A stretch of 64,000 nucleotides of DNA from Pagrus major (Eukaryota; Chordata; Actinopteri; Spariformes; Sparidae): NCBI RefSeq assembly GCF_040436345.1, contig NC_133234.1, positions 7,502,446-7,566,445 on the forward strand. The letters run 5' to 3'. This document shows positions 16,980 through 31,900 of the stretch, piece after piece. Under the pieces are notes generated by a model. It worked only from the letters and a program-made list of their open reading frames with translations, was not told where the DNA came from and did no database searches. Within the stretch, counting starts at the first letter, position 1. Each line of letters starts with the position of its first letter. The translations under genes and the position numbers were made by a program.

Positions 16980-19900
16980 CTCACAGATGAAGGACTGTCC
17001 CTAACTGGGCCAGAAGAGTCTGGTAGAGACAGGAAGGAAGGGCCGGAGAGCTCTGATTGGCCGAGGTAGACGTCCATCTCCACAGAGTGACACACGGGAG
17101 AGGGAGGAACAGACATGTCCACAGCTACCTGAGTTACACACATATAAACACACACCTGCTGCCTGAGCATTTCTGAGTGTACACTGAGATAAACAGGAAA
17201 CACTCGCTCGTATTTCTTCCATGCTAAGATAAGACTGTTTGACAAGCACAGCTTAGACACACGTCAAACAGCTCACTGTAATGACCTCTAATCAGTGACA
17301 CACTGAAGGAAAACTAAGTCATATCCAGCTGATTCAGGTCATATGGGGACATGTTTTCTTTCAGCAGTCAAATGTATCATGAAAGTAAAGTAGCTTTAAT
17401 TTACGTGGCATTTTAAGTTACCTGACTGCGAGCTTTTCGAAACAGGAAACAGAGGACGCACTGGAGAGGAAACACCAGTGCTGCAACAGTCATCCCCACG
17501 GCAACCGTCTCCACATTAACCAGCAGCTGGGCAGACACCGGTCCACTTGTGGCAAAGGTAGACAAATCAGTGTCATCCTGTCAACTCTGCAGACAGGTTT
17601 ATATCTGGAAAATCTCAAATTGAATGCCACGTATTGACTGACACAATGATACAATGTGCCTTTAGATGAGCCAAAAATACTATAAAACATTACAATGTGT
17701 GTTTTACTGATACTGCAATAGAGTTTTAATTAGATTATTATTATAATTACATCTTATGTTATCTTATGTTTGTTATATTATTAATTCCCTGCCATGAAAT
17801 GATTTGGGGTTTGTATTAAGGCCTATGAGCCATCCTACCTGTGCCCCTGGATACCAACAGCCCCGTACCACAAAGCGCCCATTGCCAGGTAGAGGTGCAG
17901 CATGAGGGCGCTACACGTGACCCTCTGACCTCTGGTGAAACGGCTGTGGGCAGGGCGTTCCCACAGCGACAGCCACAGGTGGTGCTCAACCATCCCAAAC
18001 ATCAACTGGGAAGCAAAGACCCGTCGGAACTGAGAAAGCTCTTTGGGACCTGTGGAGGATAAATTGAAAGGTTGAAAGAAGTTCTGAGGAAAAACACACC
18101 ACACAGCCACAGATAGTGACAGTTTCATAAATCATTTAATCCAGGGCTTTGAAATAACTTTCATCCCTGACCTTAGCAAATGAAAACCACGCCAAAATGG
18201 AAAGATGCTCAATGCTGAAACCAAATTACAGTTCATTTTAAAGAAAAATCGAACTGCTTCCGTTCAACTAGAATATCAAGTAGCTTGACATGAATATTTT
18301 TTGTGACAGTTGGAAGATATATACACTTACATGAGGCAAGAACTTCCTTCTCCACAGTTCCGTTCTTCTGGTTCTCCACAGACAGCCAGTCCTCCAGCAG
18401 GAAGAAGAACATGTGGTCTGTCTGGGGGTCCCAGACCACCACATGCTGAACGTACCAGGACGGGTCCAGACCTGCATTTACATATATAATATTAAGACTA
18501 CTTACATTATCAAGTGAGGGCATGGGACATTACATGTATTTGTGGATGGAGTTTGTTTTTGGGGTGAAAAATGGGATGACTCCAGCCTCACACCTATACA
18601 TAGAAACATGTACTGTAAATGTACACACATACTTGCATACGTTCTGTCTTCACTGGCACCTGGTGCAGAGATATATTCAAAATATCAGATTTTTTAAGAG
18701 ATGCTATTTAATTTTTAACATATTTTTCCAACCCTTGTACTCGGTTATAAAATTGTAACTTTATTTAGAAGGAAACATCCAAAATTTCTATCTGGAGGGT
18801 AAAAAAATGTATTTTTGTTTCCTTTGTAATTCGAATTTAAAGGTGTAATATGTAAGAAATGTCCAGAATTCGAAGATAGCTGCAAAACAATAGGAGGGAG
18901 CATAACTGCTAACTGCTGTAGCTAACTTTGGCTGTGGCAACTAGCAGCTGACACTATGGGAGCAATCAAACTTATGCCTGTTGAGGTACAAAGTGGTATT
19001 ATAAGAAGGGATGAATTGGGGCTAGCTGGTTAGCATGCTAACTTTAGTTGAAATCTTTACAACAGAATAGTTTTTGTTTCTTCATTCTGTTGATTATGTT
19101 AATTTCTGGCCACAGCTCACAAATTGCCACTATCTTCATGTCAGAGGATCTTATATCAATTTCAGAAAAAATAAGAGCCATTACATCACCAATAGTTTAA
19201 AAAAAGATATTTCTGCCTTTCTGGTTTCCTTGTACCTGTGTTATCGTGCCAGATGCGAATTTTCCAAACTTCTCCCAGGTTGTCGTCTGTCTCCAGGTGA
19301 AACTGGTCCAGGCTGCCACGCTGAAATGCTCCATCCCTCTGCAGATGGCGAGACCCGCTCTTGTTCACACCATACAGACTGATGCCAACATGAGCTGTGG
19401 TGCCTGATGGGTCATTCCCCCAGTATTAATCATATCCATCATATACAATTAGAGGTTTCAGAAATGTTAATATTATTACTTATATTCTTGTCTTCACTTT
19501 TATTTCTACATCATAGTGATTTGTCCTTGGCTGACCTGCTCCTCGCCTCCAGCCAGTCTTGACCAGCACTCTGTAGTGGTACAGCCCCGGTCGGCCACAC
19601 AGGGGCACCTGGCTCAGTCTCAAGCTGTCCGAGTGGTCCAGTTTATGGGCGATGAGCCCCACCAGCAGGTGAATCAGAACCAAGACAGCACACACAATCC
19701 CCACCAACATGTTACGTATGGGGCCGCCTGACTACACAGATGGAGGAAGAAAGTGAAAAGCCTGATGACTATGCTCTTTCTCCTCTTGACTTGGAGGAAT
19801 TTCAATATATTTGAATCGTCACAATATTCAAAAACAATATGTAGAAATATAAGCTTTGTGTTCTCACATACCGGTGGCAGCAGAACAACAGCCCCAGGAT

Positions 19901-22900
19901 GGACAAACAAACTGGCCCCAAACATGGTAAGGTGCTGGGTGAGACAGTGCGCTGCGTGGAGTGTGCTGCCCTCCAGCGGCTGTAGACCCTCACTGCTCCA
20001 ACGCCTCTCCTTCACACTGTAGAACTGGCACAAAGAGCTGAACACACACACCGTCACATGGACAGGTCCGCCGTCGACCAAAGATGAGGTCAGGTTGACC
20101 GAGAGAGGCTTGTCTGTCCCATTCAAACTGTTAGGGAGGAATATTCAGCCTTATTCAGCAAAGTGAGCAATCAAACAGAACAGTGAGTTACAGAAAAGAG
20201 CAGTGACTCACAGTGGGGACAGAAAGATGGATTCCTCTGTGGAGGTGGTCGGAGCAGAGAGAGTGAGAGACCACTCTCTCACTAGGGAATCCTGGGATGC
20301 ATTAGTCCCTGGCACTGTAGAGCTCACTTCTATCTTGACATGTCCCAGACTCACTGGAGTAGCTCCTAGATATGCATAATGCAGTTTGAAAACAGGCTTT
20401 TTAATTAATAATTCATGCAAAAACTCACAGATATACAGTGAGGGTAATTAATAATTATGTAGGCGCAGCATGAACGACTTTAAAAAAAAGTTCACTGTAA
20501 TTATTTAACAAATGACTGTAGACATCCTGAAATGTCATGCATACATCGAAACTTCTGTCACAACCTGTCGATCACTATGTAAAATGTATTCACACTTAAT
20601 GTAGCGCGTGGCGGTCATTACCTTGTTCAAGATCCATTTGAGGTAGGGAAGCACATTAATAATTTTCTAACTGTATTCTTATCATCTTCATTATATAGAC
20701 AGTAAGTATTTTTTGAAAGGGCATGTCCTTTTCAAAACAGTTTCTAGCTGCGCCTTTCCAGGTGATTTTATGTAAAAACCATATAAACCAGATGGTTTTA
20801 TGTAAAAACCATCTGGTGCATCAGGTCAGTACACGCATAAGTGCATAGAAAGAAAAAAATAGTAAAAAGCCATCAGGATGGAGTGATCATTAGCATTTTA
20901 CCAAAGAGCAAAAGTTCGAGATATGCATTATTTATAGCGAGATAAATAATCTACTGTACCTGGGTCCAGCCTGAAGTTGAAGGAGATATATAAACCTGCA
21001 TTTTCATCAAGTCCATCCACAGCTTTGACTGTGAGGTTCAACCTTCCTTCACTGGGGAGAGTTACAGTAAGACATGTCCCATTCCCAGCTTCACCAACCC
21101 CCCCATCTCTACCACCATCATCCTGTCCCACGGGGTACCTGTTGGGCAGGGTGACCAATATGGCCTGTTCAGGGTCCAGATCCTTGATGGTTATGGGTTT
21201 GCCCTCAGGTGTGCTGAGCTCCATGGCTACCAGAGTGGTGGAAATTGGAGGGTTGGCTGCAGTGAGCAAAGGGTTGGATCCCAATTCTGCATCCATATCA
21301 AACAGCACCTGCACCACCTCAGACTTCCGACTCTTCAGGTGAGCCGTAAGGGAGGCGGGGATATGAAACTGACATGGGTGAGAACTCTTTGATTCATCAG
21401 TTGATAACTGAGAGGTGATGATCTGGTTTGGGGTAGACTGGTGAGTGCAGAGGAGATCAGAGGGGTCTCCGTGGAAGCCCACTGCATTGATATACGGGGT
21501 GGAGAGCGAAAGGGGTGCCTCTCCATGAACATGTGAATGCATCAAAGAGCGCATTAGGGCCTCTGCATGACCCAACGCCAACAGGGCTATTGTGGAAGCT
21601 GAGTCCAGAGTGCTTGAGTAGGCTGGGTGAGAACTGGAAGCACTGACAGACTCAGACAGAGCAGCCAGGGTGCTACCTAGAAACACAAAGAAAAAAATGT
21701 TCACCTATTCTGTAGAGTTCACAATCAGTACATGACTGTTTCATAGAGGAGTTGCTAGTCGATCAGCACCTATGATGTTAAGGATGTTCCCTCCTGTTTC
21801 AACGGCTGACAAAACACCAGGACTCATCTGTTCCTCCATTAGATGGATCATCTTCCCCACAGCTTCCAGAACCTTCTCCTGGCAGTTTTCACAAACCAAT
21901 TCACTAGGAACAGCCTAGGAAAACAGAAATGAAGACATTTTTTTTTTACAGAATAATGCTTGAAAGGTGTAAGAGGTGACAAATTTTGAGAAATACTGTA
22001 TGAGGTTAAGCTCTGATGTGAAATGGCTTATGGTGTGTTCCCACAGAAAGCTAAAACACACACACACAAACACACACACATCCTCAATGCGTGCCATCGC
22101 TGGCTAGTTTACGGCTTATGAACAGTAAAGTATTCTGGCTGTTTGGGGCAAATAAACACAAATAATCTTGCAATCAAATGCAGACCAGTACCTCAAAAAG
22201 TTTGCTTTGCATTTGAACACACCTTAAGGGTTAAGGTTGGATTTGACAGTATGCACAAGTAACTGTGGGCACCAATATGAGATTGTTCTCAATTCAAATG
22301 TTCTTCAAGTTTGGTATCCTAAACTTAAAGAGGTCATATTATGCAAATTTTCAGGTTCATACTCTTATTTGGGGGTCCTAGTAGAATAGGTTTACATACT
22401 ATAAATTTCCAAAAACACATAATTTTCCTCATATGGTGCATTGCTGCAGCATCCCTTTTCACAATGTGTCTTGAATCCTCCGTTTTTGCTGCTATCTTTG
22501 GTGAGAGTTGCACATGCGCATTACTGAACAGGCAGGATGTAGCCAATCAGAGGTAGACTAAGGCGGGTCATGCTGAGCAAGGTAGTGTGATCTAAAATAA
22601 CGCCGCTGCAGCAGTAGCAACTGTATGTCTGCTGACTGACTGGAATGTATATATTTTATAATAAATATAAAAAAATATATATTTATATATAACGCATGTT
22701 ACATAGTGATGCACATAAGTCAAGGAAGTTAAGGCTTGACTCCAAACCAGGCATTTCAGGCAGTGCAGGAGCAGTGTTTTCTGTGGGAGAGAGTAACTCC
22801 CTTTGGGGTTTTTCACTTTGCAGACCTACAGACCTTGCTACATAACACAACAAAGGACAGACAAAAAACATAATACAACCTCTTTAAGGGTTTTCTGATC

Positions 22901-25900
22901 ACTTGTAAATATTTCTGAGCTGGGAATGACAATGAAAAAAACTAGGTGATTACTCACAGTAGATTGTGACAATGCTGAGCTGATCTGATCAACATCCAGC
23001 AAGGACGACACAGGGAGAGAGGCCAGAGCTTCGGTCACATTTTTGCGGATCTCTCTTCTGTCCATGAGCTCCCTGGCACTCTGTCCAGACGCCATCTGTG
23101 GACAGATGGGTGAAACTCATTAGTCCAAAATTCTAAGCAAATGCAAACATTTCAAGATTCTCACATCCACTTGCTCATAATCTTCGGTCATCTGTTATGG
23201 ATGTGAGCTAGTTTATCATAATCATTTTAAAGTGTAATTCCATCCACTGGCAAATGAGAGATGGTGCTGAAACACTACCTGATTGAGCTGGCTGGTGAGA
23301 GCAATGGAATAAGGGAGGATCTCTTGAGGGTTGCCATTTTGGATTAAAGCCCAAAGTTCAACCTGGCTCTTGTTTCTGAGCCACTGACTGGCAACTTCTG
23401 CCCTCACTGGATTTACAACTGTCAACACTCTGGAGAGAGGGGCAAACAGGGACTGTACTCAGAGTTCAGTAAAACATGACAAGAGATACTTGGCATTATG
23501 TGTAATAACATAAATAATTTGTCTGACTGAAAAAACAGTATGGTGGCAGATGTTGTACATAATTAATTTTGCCTGGCTGCATCAGACTCTAATAGCTACC
23601 TGTTCAGAGCAATGACCTTTGTCCCCAGATGGTCTTCTACCAGTAATGTAACTGCGATAACTGACATGTTTCTTTCTTGCCCCGGACTTCCCATTGGAAC
23701 CAAGCTGCCAAATGTAGAACGAGTCCCCCTAGGGAGAGAAATTAAGGCATAAATCCAAAAAAATTTTTTAACATTGTGGTCAGGGTTCCTCTTCTTTGTC
23801 TATTTATATCTGTAAGTTGAAACCTGTATTCACCTATACAGAGTGAGCAGCGGGCATGCTATGCCAACAGGATGGCATGATGCTACCTGCAAGGTATAGA
23901 TCAGCTGAGAGGCGCTGGTTTCATCATCTTGCCACCCTGCCAAAGGAGAACAGATGTGAGCAAAACATGTTCAAGAATTATTCACACTTTTAAACCACCA
24001 ATTCAAAAAGTTTGCATGATGATTCCTTTCCTCCTTTGAAAACACCAAATATAATGATGTAAATTAGATTTAGCACTGATATGACAGTGTTACCTGAGCA
24101 GTTGTAGGTGACTACTGTCTCCAGCAGATGTATATCTGACTCTGGACTGAGATCACACAAGCCTCCGTGTGGCGGATTGTTAGGTAGTATCGTCACGCTG
24201 GCACTACCCCACTGCCCTCTGTCAGGCTGGGATACATTAAGAGTGAAGGTATAACGCTGCCCTGGCTGCAGGACACCTGAGCGCACCTCCAAGTTAGGAA
24301 AGTGTCGCCCTATAGAGGTGGTGACCTCGTTAAGGTCTAAAGCCGTGCCAGACTGGTCCTCAGCACTCCATTTGTACTGTGAGAAGACACATACATGAGT
24401 CATAATGATAATGCATGTCCCATTGTCAGTGCATATTTGTTGTTGTTACGTTAAATATTAGCACACCCATGGATCGTAATGTGAGTTGGAGAAGACCATC
24501 AGAGTCATTACCTGAGCCTGGTCATCACACTGGTCACATTGTCCTGAGAGGACAGTGGGGGTGGTGTAACTAATATGCTGAGGGGAGGACAGGACAGTGC
24601 AGGACACACATTCCACAATCACAGGAAGCACAGGAATGTTACACACAGTCACCTGAAGATAAGAGACAGAGGCATGTATGACAAGTGTCTGTTTCCCATA
24701 ATTCGTTGGTGTGCCTAAGTCAAGTTCTTTTATAGTTATCCCTATCTCAGAAAATATTTATTTGCAACAGAAATTAAACATAACCTTTATACATCTTTTC
24801 ACAATTGAACTGTTATTACAAGAAAATAAAAGCAATAAAGCATGCTTTTGTGTGACAATGGAGTGAGATTGTGGGTAATACTCACTGTCTGGTTGACAGA
24901 GGCAGGTCTCCTCCCTTCCTTGTGTACAGTAAGAGTGAAAATGTAGACAGTGCCTGGGTGCAGCTCTGTGCTGAGTACAGTCATTATACTGTTGTTTCTC
25001 CAAATGGGCTGCTTTACAAAATGAGACTCTGTGGAGTTCTGACAACACAAACACACGTCTTACTCACACCTGCACCTAGATCTCCATTAGTGCTAGTTTT
25101 GCTATACAGTACTTTAAAAAAATCTCTTAACATCACAACAGCAATCAGTTAATCAAATGCCCTGACAAAAATAAATAAATAAAAGAATCTGCATCTGGTG
25201 CAGGACTGTACTAAACCCATACAATCATTTAATTTGGCCCAAGTTAAATGATTGGATGACCTATCTGCTTGACTACCCATGCATCCACCCATGCTCTCTC
25301 TGCCTATGCACTCATTGCGCATAATCGGAGTCTTCCACAAGGCTAGGTGGAAAAAAGGCTATTGCTGAAGGAATTAGCAAGCTAATCACACAAGAAAGTG
25401 CAGCCAAAATGTCCAAATACTAACATTCTAGTTTGACAGCTGTAAGTACTATATTCATTTTTGACAATATTGGGTGTTTTCTTACATGTAAAAGACACAT
25501 GAGGTAGTTGAATATGGTTGTGCAACTGCACATAGCCCCTGAGCTGAAAAACAAGCCACTGTGACAGCTAGAGACTGCAGCTTACCCAGTAACGTTAGCA
25601 ACACAGCACACACCCACAGCAGTGAGCAGTATCTGCCAGGCCGGGTAGCTATCATCAGCTATCATTTTAGTATTTAACAGAGTTGTTTTATTAGACAAAA
25701 ACACCAGCGTAGTCAGTGTGGTCACTTTTGCTGTTTTCAAATTTTGTTTTCATTTATCATCTTATAGTTCCTTATCCACCTCATAATAATCACAATTGAT
25801 ATAATTTTCATGCACTAAGATTGCCTCAGCAACAAGTGGCTCTTACCAGTGCCATGAAGGTCCATTTATATTGCAGTGTATCTTCCAGTCCTGGCTCTAC

Positions 25901-28900
25901 ATCAGGGTCTTGGGACTTAGATCCATCCAAGACGAGTTCGCTAAGGCTGGACCACAGTCTGTGTGAGCCTCCCTTGATGACAGCGATTAGTGGGGAGTGG
26001 ACCACTGCAATGGTGGTTTTTTGTTGGACAAGTAGAGGTGTGCCTTTGAATGAAACAGTGAATACCAGGCAGTACTGTCCTATATTGAGAGAATGCTTTG
26101 GGAGTAAGAGTATAGGTGTGGTTACATCTACCTGATCTCTAAGAATGACTTTGTTCAAAGAAAATTCTAAGTTGTCATAGGTACAATCAGATTCTTTCAG
26201 TATCTCCCATAGGTATGTGGTTTTGTAAGCAGAGCAGTTACTGTCAACGCTTGCTTCAAAAAAGCTTGGTCTAGACCTGGAGATTGTAGACGGGCTCTGG
26301 ACAAGAGAAGCTTGAGGGCTGGAACACTGGAGCTCCTCCACCTCCATGAATAGCTGTGTGGACACATGGCTGACATTGTTGAAAACTTTGACCATAATGC
26401 TGTATTTCCCAGGAATATAAAACGTATAACTGACTGTACTTAAGTCTGTCACCAATGCGTCAGTGGAGTCTCCAAAGTCCCAGAGGTATCTGAGGTTGCT
26501 TCCTCTATTGACTTTCGCAGAAAATGCAACAGCATGTCCAACAAATATTCTTTCTGAATGACCGACAAGCTTGACCTCATTAACAGGCCACTGAACTGTA
26601 GCAGTATCATTTACTGTTTTGGAGCAGATTCCATTGGTGGCTAGCACACTAACAGACAATAAACCACTCTCTGTAGGCGTAAAGATCACTTCTTGTCCCA
26701 TGAGCGTTACAGGCTCAAACCCAACCAAGTGAAATATCCAGGTGTAGTTGACTGGAAGTTCACTTTGAAATTCTGCTTTGAACTGGTTTCCTTTCAGAGC
26801 TTCTAGAGCAGCAGTACAACAGTTCACAAGCCTCAAACCTTGAATATGCTCTGAGACCAGAAAGCTTGAAGACACCTCCGCACTACTGACCTGGTTCCAA
26901 GCTTTCACAGTAACTACATGCGTCCCTGCAGGAAGGTTTGATGTGGTGAACCACCCTTCAACAATGACCTGACTATGAATCCAGTCTTTGTTTCTGAATG
27001 TTATAACAAAGCTTACATTGGTTCCACTGGAGATTGTTGGAATGAAAGTAACTTGTTCTTCAGTGCAGAACGAAGACTTGGACATGTTCAGCAATAGACC
27101 TTTGATTGCATCCTGGACTGTGACACTGTGTGAAACTGTCTGCCAATTTATGAAATTGGAGACATTCAAAGACACCTGATAAATGCCTGCATGTGGAAAA
27201 ATGCAGATAAATGTTTGATTACTGGCATTAAAAAGAATGGATTTGGCACCTGTAACTGTCCAAGTCCAGTGCAGATCGCTGCCCTTTCGAATAAGCCCAT
27301 GAAGTGAAACGGCAGCACTTGTGGTGATATAAAATGGATGTGTCTTTCCTTCAATTTCAAAGTCCACACCGTGGACCTCCTCCTGAACATTAAACTCTTT
27401 AGTGACATTGCTGTGGCTGAGGACATTCTGAACTGAAACCTTGACAAGACATTTACCCAAACTTGTAAATGTGTGGAGAATAAAGGGATCATGTGTCTGC
27501 AGGGGTGAAAGATCAGAATACACATACCAAAGGTATTGCAGGTCTGACCCAGCAACCACAGATACAGAGATATTCACTACTTTCCCTAATGCCACAACGC
27601 TTGATTGTGCTGTAATGTGTGCGCTTGTTACAAGCTGTACTGCCTCCAAAGAAACAATGACGGTGGCCTCACCCAACTTGTTAGAGGCTCTTAGTTGAAC
27701 TAAAAACCCACCAGGAGTTTCAGCTAACATATGAAAAAGCTCTCCATCACCAGTAATTTGTTGGTTTATTCCACTCTGTGTAGCAAGCCAGTGATAAGTG
27801 ACATTGGAGCCTTTAGTGATTGAGGCAGTAAAGAGCAGGTCCTGTCGGGTTGGTACATATTTCATGTTTTTCAGGTTCTGACATTCAATCCGAAGACCCT
27901 CTATTCTTTCAAGTACCTCAATTACAATAGCTGCCTCCTTTCTGCTTACCAAGTTATGTGCTATAACCCTCACTTGATACACTCCTGGTTTCGGGAAGGC
28001 AAATCGAAATTGGTAAGTCCCCTGATTGGTTGAGGTCATACCGTCCACAGTCCAGTAGTAGTTGGTGCTACTGATAGAACTGCTAATTGCTAAGATAAGA
28101 GTTTCTTCTCCTACTACAGCATAAGGCTGGTTAGTGTGAAGTAAAAGGTCAGAAACAGGAAGTAAAACATTCACTTTGAGGGACACAGAATCACGGCTAA
28201 CAGCATTTAATACTGTGGCTGTGACTGTGAACTGACCTGTTGAGGTAAAGACATGTGACACGTTTTGGTTCTGCTCCACTGGGGAGCCATCTCCAAAGTC
28301 CCACAGCACCGTAACATTGCTGCCAGTACAACTGGCAACCCAAAATGAAACGAATGTGTCAACAATCAGTGTGTCACTTTGACTATCATGAGCCACAGAC
28401 AGCTTACTTACAGGCTTTTGAATGGTGATACTGGCTTTGGCTGTTTGGTTGTTGACCTTGTTAATTGCTATTACTGACACATCCTCAATACCTTCGTCTA
28501 TAAAGATAAAACACTTTTGAGTCTTTTCTGTCCTAGCTATGCGACTAGAGGGGCTGCTAAACCACTTCAACTGGTAACCTGTCATCTGTTCAGGGAAAAC
28601 TACCACCCTGAAGCATACCTCTTCTCCTACTGCCACTACTTCCTGTGATGGATGCACTATCATGTTGGTTATGGCTGCTTCGACACAGATACTTGTGTTA
28701 AATGATACAGATGAAACAGAACTAAACACAGTGAGACTAATATGAAAAATCTGTTGGTTTTGAAATGTGTGCTTGGCTGTTGATTGTCCCCTCACTACAG
28801 TCAGAGGTGATCCATCTCCAAACAGCCAATGGAAAGTCAGGTCGGATATGTTCCCATTGACTAGGGCAGTAAGCTCTATTTCTCTTCCACTCATAATGCA

Positions 28901-31900
28901 TTCTGTAGGGAGAACTTCACTAACAGCCAATCTATAGACCTCTACAGTGATTAACTGATGAGCTTGGCTGACAGAATTCATGACAGTTACATGTACTGTA
29001 TAGTTCTCTGGTGACTTATAGATGTGAGAGATCCAGCCATCTGTAAGGTTTCCCTGTAATGACCCATCACCGAAGTCAAAGTTCCACATGAGACCTGTAC
29101 CAGTGGCAACCGTAGCTCTGAAATCTGTAACAGAGCTTAGTTCACTGGGTCCACTGTAACTGACTGTTAATCCAGAGATTTTTTCCACAACTTCCACCAC
29201 TAGCCAGGTGTTCAAGGCTGTCAGAGTGTTGTTCGCACATACTGTGACGTTATAAAGCCCTGCAGACGCAAAAGTATGACTGACTTTATGGTGGATGCCT
29301 TGGACAGCGTCAGAGCCGTCGGCAAAGTCCCATGTGTAGATGACGCCGTTAGTCGAGGGCTCTGTGGAAGCTTCCAGAAGGATGGCCTGTTTGACGAGGG
29401 CCACGGGAAGGGAAGAGGAAATGAGGAGCTGATTCAATGGAGAGTGGACACTTATCTTCATGGACACATCGGCCTTGTCATATTGGTTGGAGACTTGGAC
29501 ATGAAGTGTGTAGTCATCTGCATGAAACAAACATGCAGAGACAGGGATTTTACCTTGTTGAATTGAAAAGTGGGTACAGTTTCTACCAGCAAAGAGACAC
29601 CTGCTGCCACTGCTGAGTCCTGTGATAATTCCCTGTGACAATACAAATTCCCTCTCACAATACAAATAGTCAATCCATTGTAGATATAAAATTTTGATTA
29701 ATGAAGCTGTAGTTTGTGTGGTTACCTTGGATGGAATAAGTCTTGTTCACTGAGTCCTGGACATACACTTGCTTCTGTCCTCCCTCCATAAGCCCTTCCA
29801 TGCTCTGACATGGAGCAGACTTGGTGTGGATCACCTTGCTACCTCCATCCCCAAAATCCCATCTACATGACATACACCACATGATAATTTAGAATAGCCA
29901 GACAAAACACAATTCCACAAGTACATTTCAATTGGTAGACTTTTGTAAAATCAAGGGTATAAAGTATGCAACCCCAGTGAATTTTGAGGGCTATTTTTTA
30001 AAACTTCCATCCTTACCTGAAGATGACTGGCAGTGTTATGTCCACTTTGACCCTGAAGGTATAAAGGTGTGTAGCATCTACAGCTACAACCTTCCTGTCA
30101 AACAGGAACACTGGTTCAGCCATTGGGGCCATTTCATCAGCAGTCAAGAGGATTTGCCGGCTCTGGGAGCTCACAGGGTTGGATGCTGTCACCTAGCAGA
30201 AAAATGGCAAGTTACTTTTCTTTTTACTGCTTATCACGATCCTCAGCAAATATCTCAAAGTGTAATTTAGCAATACATTATGATTTTTGTTATAAAAAAT
30301 ATTATCAAAAAAAATAACTGAACAAATTTATCACAGAGACAAACAAAGTATCTCACCTTAAGCTTATACTCAGCAGGCTTATTGAACACAACACTGTAAG
30401 ATTTTCCTTCATGGGCAAACTTCTTCAGGTTGTCAATCACCCATGAGAATTTTACTGAGGAACCACTCTCTACTTTGGCTATAAACGACTACAATGTAAA
30501 AGGAAACAATGACAACATTACGAATGTGAGGAAATACATACTGTAACCAAACTTATTTTAGTTTTACATGTTTACATTCCTATGACAGGATAGATGAAGA
30601 GTCTACAGCATGTTAGCAACTCAGATTAAAGCACTAGTGGTGCTCTGAGAGGAATTCTAATGTTCAAATGCTAACATGCTTACAGTACTAGCTAATTGAC
30701 TTGTGTTCCTCACACTGCAAGAGCTGCTGAGGTTTTGATCTCTTCAGTGTTTGTATTGTTCACCATCCCTATTCGCTGAAGTTATTAGTATAAATCTTCT
30801 AGGAACCATGAATATCTGTGCCAAATTTTGTACCAATCCAATGAAAAGACATAGATATGTATCACATGATAATAGATTTGACCACCTGGTGGCAATAGGT
30901 GAAAAGTCTTAAAAGGGATCTCCAAATTCATTTGAATTCAACCACTGGGGGCCATGAATATCTGTAGTAAATTCAAATTGCAATTCTTTGAATAGTTGTT
31001 GAGATATTTCAATCCAGACGGATGGACTTCCTGGCAACCTTCGCCATTTCTAAAGCCACGCTGCTGACATGGTCACTAAAATGATATGGTAAAATAAGCA
31101 GAATATGTGTGTTGTAAATTTATAATTTCATTCTTACCTGTGGAGTTTCTACGAGCATCCTCTGGCATCCTTGTGGCTCAACACTAAGCCCTGTCACTGC
31201 CTCGTAGCCACAAACACTCAAACTCACACTCTGAGAGCTCACTGCATCCATCACACTGATGTTCAGTGTTTTAACCTCCTCTGAGGGCAACAGCAGAGTC
31301 ACAGAGGAGAACCACTCATTATGGGACTGTCTCATACAGCCAGGCCAGGACTGAGCTAGCTCTTCGGGGCAAGATGAAAGGAAGGGGACCCCTGTCTGAA
31401 GAACTGGGGCTGACCATGAGCTCCTGGCTTTCTGTCCAGACAGTACCTTGACAACAATGAGTGTTGGGACATTGATTTGGACATGAATCTGGTTCTTTCC
31501 ATCTGGCACGGGGTGGATCACACTAAGCCCAAATTTAGATCTCAGGCTCGGAGTAGGACCAGTTGTAAGGGCCAAAATATTTGGATCTGTGTGGGTGAAG
31601 CCAAAGTCATCAACATGTTCTGTACCTCTGTGAAGATTATCCACGTACAGCAACCTCAGATCACACACTACCCCGTCAACCCACTGGACTCCTTCAGGAA
31701 GAGAGGTGAGGCCTCCTTCCCACCAGCCTCCCCACTCCTTCCCCCTTATGGACATGTAACTCTGGCGCCAAAGGGAGTTTAGAGAGGCTTCACTGTTCAG
31801 GCAATGTAGGAATGTTCCAGAAGCACGCGTGTGTTGTATTGCCACAACATCATCAGGGTACAACATGATAGCTCGATCTGGAAGGACCAGCTATTAAAGG

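Larger units (their letters stand above)
19872..23728 (-). other. pkd1b: pkd1 GAIN/GPS block (7 exons)
   Basis: Exons 23728-23600, 23429-23279, 23095-22958, 21914-21770, 21676-20960, 20365-20212 and 20127-19872. They encode the long region between REJ and TM1. The last exon carries the GPS: CLTQHLTMFGASL, with cleavage expected between L and T of HLT at about residue 2725, the same tripeptide as in human PKD1. The GPS cysteines (SLCQFY, HCLTQ) are present, so autoproteolysis looks possible. Confidence 0.9.

Noticed and set aside
29518-29665. Extending the giant pkd1 exon to its full open frame
   Set aside because: The earliest in-phase acceptor (29620) inserts 34 residues into a PKD strand; the acceptor at 29518 has a better pyrimidine tract and gives KTYSIQ-DDYTLHV as the fold requires.
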